A stretch of DNA of 64,000 bases from contig CAYMOJ010000002.1 of assembly GCA_964392175.1 (NCBI GenBank), positions 1 through 64,000 on the forward strand, read 5' to 3'. The stretch comes from Firm-04 sp964392175 (lineage in GTDB: Bacteria; Bacillota; Clostridia; Oscillospirales; Ruminococcaceae). Below are positions 60,029-64,000 of the stretch, in pieces. The translations under genes were made by a program, and so were the position numbers. The first letter of the stretch is position 1. Each line of letters opens with the position of its first letter. A model generated the notes under the pieces. It had not been told where the DNA came from and searched no databases. It was given only the letters and a program-made list of their open reading frames with translations.

Positions 60029-61165
60029 TTACGCGTGGTAGGGCGATGCAAGCAATGCAGAATACTGCTTGCGGAACGCATCAAAGCTACCCTCATCCAG
60101 TGCGGCGCGGATGCGCTCCATCAGAGTATTATAAAACCACAGATTATGGGTAACAGCAAGTCTGCCGCCAAGCTGCTCGCCGGCCTTGAACAGATGCCGC
60201 ACATATGCACGGGAGAAATGTTGGCAGGTGGGGCAATCGCATTGTTCATCAATGGGGCGATTGTCGGTTTCGAAGCAGCGATTGGTCAAGTGCATGATGC
60301 CCTGCCAGCTGAATACGGTTGCGTGGCGCGCGTTACGGCTGGGCATCACGCAATCGAATAAGTCGATGCCCCTTGCCACACCCTCAATGAGATTGCTTGG
60401 TGTACCCACGCCCATGAGGTAGCGGATCTTGTGGGTGGGCATATGGGGCGTAACCTGCTCAATGATATGATACATGACTTCAGTCGGTTCACCAACGGCA
60501 AGTCCACCGATGGCATAACCATCCAGATCCAGCTCTGCGATCTCCTGCATATGGGAAACGCGCAGTTCATCGAATGTGCTGCCTTGGTTGATGCCGAATA
60601 GCAGCTGGTGGGGGTTGAGCGTATCAGGCAGACTGTTGAGCCGCTGCATTTCTGTTTTGCAACGCTTCAGCCATCGTACAGTGCGTGCGCAGCTGTTTGC
60701 AGCATATTGGTAGGGCGCAGGATTCTCTACACATTCGTCAAACGCCATGGCGATGGTAGAGCCTAAATTTGATTGGATGCGCATACTTTCTTCCGGGCCC
60801 ATAAAAATGCGGTGTCCATCGATATGCGATTGAAAATATACACCCTCTTCTTTGATCTTACGCAGCTGTGCCAATGAGAACACCTGAAATCCGCCACTGT
60901 CGGTGAGGATAGGCTTTTTCCAACCGGTAAAGCCATGCAAGCCACCCATGGCACGCACGATGTGGTCGCCGGGGCGCACATGAAGGTGATATGTATTACA
61001 AAGCATTACCTGACATTTCAGCGCATCCAGATCAAAGGCAGAAACCGCCCCCTTGATGGCACCTGCGGTGGCAACATTCATAAAGCAAGGAGTCTGAAAA
61101 TCACCGTGTACGGTGTGAAATACACCCCGCCTGGCATTGCCCTCGGTTTTCAGTAACTGATACAT
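60029..61165 (-). CDS. tgt: tRNA-guanine transglycosylase
   Basis: Tgt exchanges guanine-34 for preQ1 in tRNAs with GUN anticodons, a step in queuosine synthesis. The 378-residue protein has the catalytic Asp in LTDSGGFQVFSL, IAMAFDECVENPAPY, the base-binding GGLAVGEP, MGVGTPSNLIEGVARGIDLFDCVMPSRNARHA (in part GIDLFDCVMPSRNARH) with the nucleophile Asp, and the zinc site CDCPTCQ with a downstream His. ATG 61165 is 7 bases after TGGAG. Promoter GTGACA, 17, TATAAT lies at 61254-61282 on the minus strand. Confidence 0.97.
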   Translation of the reverse strand: MYQLLKTEGNARRGVFHTVHGDFQTPCFMNVATAGAIKGAVSAFDLDALKCQVMLCNTYHLHVRPGDHIVRAMGGLHGFTGWKKPILTDSGGFQVFSLAQLRKIKEEGVYFQSHIDGHRIFMGPEESMRIQSNLGSTIAMAFDECVENPAPYQYAANSCARTVRWLKRCKTEMQRLNSLPDTLNPHQLLFGINQGSTFDELRVSHMQEIAELDLDGYAIGGLAVGEPTEVMYHIIEQVTPHMPTHKIRYLMGVGTPSNLIEGVARGIDLFDCVMPSRNARHATVFSWQGIMHLTNRCFETDNRPIDEQCDCPTCQHFSRAYVRHLFKAGEQLGGRLAVTHNLWFYNTLMERIRAALDEGSFDAFRKQYSALLASPYHA

Positions 61166-61253
61166 AAGCATACTCCATTTCTTTGGTTGATTCCATCTAT
61201 GATGTGATATCCGGTTTAAGGATTTTTGATGTGCGACATAAACGCTGCTCCTT

Positions 61254-61282
61254 ATTATACCATACTTTTTGTAGATTGTCAC
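61254..61282 (-). promoter_or_regulatory. Promoter of tgt
   Basis: Minus strand GTGACA (61277-61282), 17 bases, TATAAT (61254-61259). Confidence 0.65.
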
Positions 61283-61318
61283 GTCTTTTTTCACGATGAG
61301 TGGCGTTTCTTTCGCACG

Positions 61319-61353
61319 CAAAAGGGACACCCCGTCAAAGAGTGTCCCTTTTC
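61319..61353. terminator. Terminator hairpin between tgt promoter and the XhlA-like gene
   Basis: AAAGGGACAC (61321-61330) pairs with GTGTCCCTTT (61342-61351). It would end the minus-strand transcript of the small phage-type gene before the tgt promoter. Confidence 0.65.
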
Positions 61354-61395
61354 ACCGTTTGCAGGCAACAGCAAGCCTCACGTCAGTGCCTTATG

Positions 61396-61626
61396 CTATT
61401 TCTCGTGGGAATGATAGGATTGCAGCGTAGCAACCGCGCTGTGCAGGTTACGGATCTGCTCTTGCATAACAGGGATCAGGCGACCAAAGTTGTTATGCTC
61501 GTCCACCTTTTGTTCCAAACGCCGCAGACGAAAATCGGTAAGTTTCGATGAGATCACTACACCGCCAAGACTGCCACCAATGGTGCCCAGCAGAGAAAGC
61601 AACGCTACAATGATGCTCTCACTCAT
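61396..61626 (-). CDS. Small phage-type membrane protein (XhlA/holin-accessory-like)
   Basis: The 76-residue protein has an N-terminal hydrophobic, Gly-rich segment (SIIVALLSLLGTIGGSLGGVV) followed by a short amphipathic coiled coil (FRLRRLEQKVDEHNNFGRLI). This is the layout of small membrane proteins near phage lysis cassettes, sometimes annotated as haemolysin XhlA-like. ATG 61626 follows AAAGGAGG. No lysin, holin or other phage gene is nearby, so it is a solitary relic or a domesticated gene. The function is unknown. Confidence 0.6.
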   Translation of the reverse strand: MSESIIVALLSLLGTIGGSLGGVVISSKLTDFRLRRLEQKVDEHNNFGRLIPVMQEQIRNLHSAVATLQSYHSHEK

Positions 61627-61719
61627 GGATATCCTCCTTTCTTGTTTTGTGAGTGTCTGACACCACTCATAGAGAGGGCGTTTGGAACATGATGCCTGTA
61701 CAGTTTGGTGCAAGCTGCG

Positions 61720-62292
61720 ATGAGAATTCATAGAAAATTTACATTTATGCCGCGGTTGCCGCTTCTGTTTGTCCCTGCCATGGCATATGCTGTTGTGGGG
61801 GTGATTCAGATGCGATCGTTTCGCAGAGGCGTATTGCTGGTGGGTATACCCATATCGGCAATGCTGTTGTTGATTGGTGCAGCGTTTGCTACTGCAAAAG
61901 AATTTTCTACTTTGATTTACATCCTGTGTGGTGCTGCTGCACTGGTAGCAGGCGGATTTTTTGCAGCACTGTATCACTGCCGTATGCATCGTCACAAGGG
62001 TTTGCTGCATGGTCTTTTGTGCGGCTTGGCAGTAACAGCGTTTTGGCTTTGTGTGGCGTGGCTGATCAATGGTCACGCGGGAGTGGGCTTTCCTGCGCTG
62101 TGGGGGATGCTGGGTGGTATGATGGGAGGGATCTATGGAGTGAATCTGCCGGCACCTACGGTGAAAAAGCATAGCCATTGCGATATTCATGCGCGGAAGC
62201 ACATCAATGCCTTAGTAGATGCTTGCCGTAAGCACAGATATCATAGGCCATGGCAGATACCTGAAAATCCAACAAATGATGCAGAAGAATGA
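61720..62292 (+). CDS. TIGR04086-like small membrane protein
   Basis: The 190-residue protein has four to five hydrophobic segments with Gly-rich turns: FVPAMAYAVVGVIQM, GVLLVGIPISAMLLLIGAAF, LIYILCGAAALVAGGFFAAL, HGLLCGLAVTAFWLCVAWLI and FPALWGMLGGMMGGIYGV. The C-terminal 45 residues are hydrophilic and His-rich. The pattern of G-rich helices suggests TIGR04086 (Bacillus YrzE), which in other Firmicutes lies near tgt, as here. The start is uncertain: ATG 61720 lacks a clear ribosome site; TTG 61705 or GTG 61708 are alternatives. Confidence 0.6.
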   Translation: MRIHRKFTFMPRLPLLFVPAMAYAVVGVIQMRSFRRGVLLVGIPISAMLLLIGAAFATAKEFSTLIYILCGAAALVAGGFFAALYHCRMHRHKGLLHGLLCGLAVTAFWLCVAWLINGHAGVGFPALWGMLGGMMGGIYGVNLPAPTVKKHSHCDIHARKHINALVDACRKHRYHRPWQIPENPTNDAEE

Positions 62293-62342
62293 ATGCTAAA
62301 ATTGTGTAAAGTGTGCAAAAATCGAAAAAAGAGCAAAAATGC

Positions 62343-62371
62343 TTGAAAAGCATCGGGTTTTATGATATACT
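62343..62371 (+). promoter_or_regulatory. Promoter of the SCIFF gene
   Basis: TTGAAA (62343-62348), 17 bases, TATACT (62366-62371). Confidence 0.75.
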
Positions 62372-62406
62372 GTACTATATACTTACGCATGAATGGAGGG
62401 TATACC

Positions 62407-62547
62407 ATGAAGCATATCAAGACCATTAACAAGGCACAGTTGGCTGCTACCGCCAAGAAGGGCGGCTGCGGAAAGTGCCAGGCTTCCTGTCAGTCTGCTT
62501 GCAAGACCTCTTGCACGGTTGCAAACCAGAAGTGCGAGCGCGATTGA
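62407..62547 (+). CDS. scfA: SCIFF ranthipeptide precursor (six cysteines in forty-five)
   Basis: The 46-residue precursor has the SCIFF plan: a leader (MKHIKTINKAQLAATAKK) and a core with six cysteines (21, 24, 28, 32, 36 and 43) separated by Ala, Ser, Gln and Thr. SCIFF peptides are universal in Clostridia and receive Cys-to-Thr/Ser-type gamma thioether links from the radical SAM enzyme encoded next. Their function is not settled; roles in quorum sensing or surface signalling have been proposed. ATG 62407 follows GGAGGG, and the gene has a good promoter of its own. Confidence 0.96.
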   Translation: MKHIKTINKAQLAATAKKGGCGKCQASCQSACKTSCTVANQKCERD

Positions 62548-62578
62548 TTCGCAGGGGCGTTTATTACAAGCTAACACT

Positions 62579-62611
62579 GCAAAAGGGACAAATTCTGTTT
62601 TGTCCCTTTTG
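62579..62611 (+). terminator. Hairpin between scfA and its maturase gene
   Basis: AAAAGGGACA (62581-62590) pairs with TGTCCCTTTT (62601-62610), T-rich at the end. It should reduce transcription of the maturase relative to the abundant precursor. Confidence 0.75.
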
Positions 62612-62646
62612 TGCGTTTTGATAGATCTAAGAAGGGAAAATATATC

Positions 62647-64000
62647 ATGATTCATAAATATCAATTGGGCGGATTCAATATCGTATTGGATGTCAATAGT
62701 GGTGGCGTGCATCTGGTGGATGACTTGACCTATGCATTGTTGGATGCCGTTTCTACGCCCTTTCCGGCAGAGTGCCCGGCGGCAGTGGTGGATGCGCTTG
62801 CCGCAACCTATGACCGCGAGGAGATCCTTGCCTGCTATGCCGAAATTTTAGAGCTTGCAGCGGCAAATGTGCTGGATTCTGCGGATACTTTTACACAGTA
62901 CGGTGTGGTGTCCGTTCCTTCACCCATTAAAGCGTTGTGCCTTCATGTTTCCCATGATTGCAATCTCCGTTGCAGCTATTGCTTTGCTTCTACCGGCGAT
63001 TTTGGTGGTGGCAGAATGCTCATGGATGCCGAAACCGGTAAAAAGGCCATTGATTTTCTGGTGGCAAATTCCGGCGACCGCGTGAATCTGGAAGTGGATT
63101 TCTTTGGTGGCGAGCCACTGATGAGCTGGAATGCCGTGAAGGAGATCGTTGCCTACGCCAGAGGTCTGGAAAAGAACATCGGGAAGCGGTTTCGGTTTAC
63201 GATGACCACCAACGGTATGCTCCTCGATGATGATAAGATCGATTACCTGAACAGGGAAATGAGCAATGTGGTGCTTTCGATTGACGGCAGAAAAGAAGTG
63301 CATGACCGCGTGCGCCCTTGCCCCAATGGCAGCGGATCTTATGACCGCATTTTGCCGATGTTCCGCAGGCTGGTTGCACAGCGTGGGCCAAAGGATTATT
63401 ATGTTCGCGGCACATTTACCAAGTATAATCTTGATTTTTCTGAGGATGTGTGGCATCTCTACGAGTTGGGCTTTGATCAAATCTCAGTAGAGCCTGTGGT
63501 TGCTCCTGCGGATATGCCCTATGCTCTGACGGAGGCGGAGTTGGATACCATCGCCAAGGAATACGAAAAGCTTGCAAAGCGGATGCTGGAAAATGAAAAA
63601 AAAGGCGGAAAATTCAATTTCTTCCATTTTGCGATTGATCTGGATAACGGCCCGTGTGCGATTAAGCGTCTGCGCGGATGTGGCAGTGGTAACGATTATG
63701 TCGCGATTACGCCCGATGGAGATATCTATCCTTGTCATCAGTTTGTAGGCGTAGAGGGCTACCGTATGGGCAGCATCCTCGACGGTACTTTTGATGCATC
63801 ACTGAAAGCCAAATTTGCGGCTGCACATGTTGGCAATAAGCCCGAATGCCGCGAGTGCTGGGCGAAATTTTATTGCAGTGGCGGATGCAATGCCAATAAT
63901 TATCTCTATGAAGGCGATATCTTAAAGCCCCATAAGATTTCCTGCAAGTTGCAGCAAAAGCGTCTGGAGTGTGCCATTATGATGCAAGCTGCACGTTTTG
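62647..64000 (+). CDS. scfB: SCIFF radical SAM/SPASM maturase (partial, 3' end outside window)
   Basis: 451 codons are visible. An N-terminal RRE-like segment (residues 1-95) that binds the leader of the precursor is followed by the radical SAM motif CNLRCSYCFAS, FFGGEPLM, MTTNGMLL and LSIDGRKEVHD. The SPASM region binds two further clusters (CAIKRLRGCGSG, YPCHQFVG, CRECWAKFYCSGGCNANN). It installs thioether bridges in SCIFF. ATG 62647 follows AAGGGAAA. Length and order match the TIGR03974 family; the window ends before the stop codon. Confidence 0.95.
   Translation, partial: MIHKYQLGGFNIVLDVNSGGVHLVDDLTYALLDAVSTPFPAECPAAVVDALAATYDREEILACYAEILELAAANVLDSADTFTQYGVVSVPSPIKALCLHVSHDCNLRCSYCFASTGDFGGGRMLMDAETGKKAIDFLVANSGDRVNLEVDFFGGEPLMSWNAVKEIVAYARGLEKNIGKRFRFTMTTNGMLLDDDKIDYLNREMSNVVLSIDGRKEVHDRVRPCPNGSGSYDRILPMFRRLVAQRGPKDYYVRGTFTKYNLDFSEDVWHLYELGFDQISVEPVVAPADMPYALTEAELDTIAKEYEKLAKRMLENEKKGGKFNFFHFAIDLDNGPCAIKRLRGCGSGNDYVAITPDGDIYPCHQFVGVEGYRMGSILDGTFDASLKAKFAAAHVGNKPECRECWAKFYCSGGCNANNYLYEGDILKPHKISCKLQQKRLECAIMMQAARF

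Noticed and set aside
61396..61626. Prophage remnant
   Set aside because: Only one phage-like small gene is present, with housekeeping genes on both sides and no attachment-site repeats.

Overview
The window looks like a chromosomal segment of a cellulolytic Ruminococcus-type member of the Clostridia, with Ruminococcus champanellensis or a close relative as my best guess. The evidence is four secreted proteins with C-terminal dockerin modules (a GH26 mannanase, an SGNH esterase, a GH5 and a GH9 cellulase), [FeFe]-hydrogenase maturases, a SCIFF ranthipeptide locus, a cotJ operon, strong AGGAGG ribosome sites and clean TTGACA-17-TATAAT promoters. Species identity is inference. I see no rRNA, tRNA, CRISPR array, insertion sequence or prophage.

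Layout. 1-2.0 kb: the end of a NuoE/HndA-type [2Fe-2S] subunit gene, then a class V aminotransferase paired with a DUF3343 protein (minus strand). 2.2-6.9 kb: a phosphodiesterase, then hydE-hydG-hydF behind a long leader containing an intrinsic terminator. 6.9-9.5 kb: DegV, an HTH membrane regulator and a CarD-like protein. 9.5-12.5 kb: GH26 mannanase, rpiB and an unknown membrane protein. 12.6-19.5 kb: a complete F1Fo ATP synthase operon (atpI-B-E-F-H-A-G-D-C), whose c subunit carries the two-carboxylate Na+-type motif. 19.6-30.4 kb: DUF3592 protein, dockerin esterase, a small lipoprotein, a Thr-rich membrane protein, GH5, a second copy of the unknown membrane family, tsaB/tsaE with an unknown gene, and GH9 with CBM3c and dockerin.

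30.6-42.5 kb: cotJA-JB-JC, an HPr-like protein without the phosphorylatable His, mtaB, the long purL, two cyclophilin-type isomerases, murA, a WalJ-type hydrolase and rlmH. 42.7-48.9 kb: a two-gene unit of a 1512-residue SHOCT multi-spanning membrane protein with internal repeats and a nucleoside-deoxyribosyltransferase/TIR-like protein with a TPR-like helical part. 49-54.7 kb: MFS transporter, mreD, mreC, a PASTA transmembrane pseudokinase and an unknown membrane protein. 54.8-59 kb: a tightly coupled operon of two M42 peptidases, a GNAT and a methionine gamma-lyase-family enzyme. 59.2-64 kb: PP2C phosphatase, tgt, a small phage-type membrane protein, a TIGR04086-like membrane protein, and scfA (SCIFF) with its radical SAM maturase, cut by the window end.

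Functionally the region joins anaerobic energy metabolism (hydrogenase assembly, probably Na+-coupled ATP synthase), plant cell-wall degradation (cellulosomal enzymes) and envelope biology (mreCD, murA, PASTA pseudokinase). The least explained parts, and the best places to look for something new, are the hydE leader RNA, the SHOCT/TIR-like gene pair and the pseudokinase.
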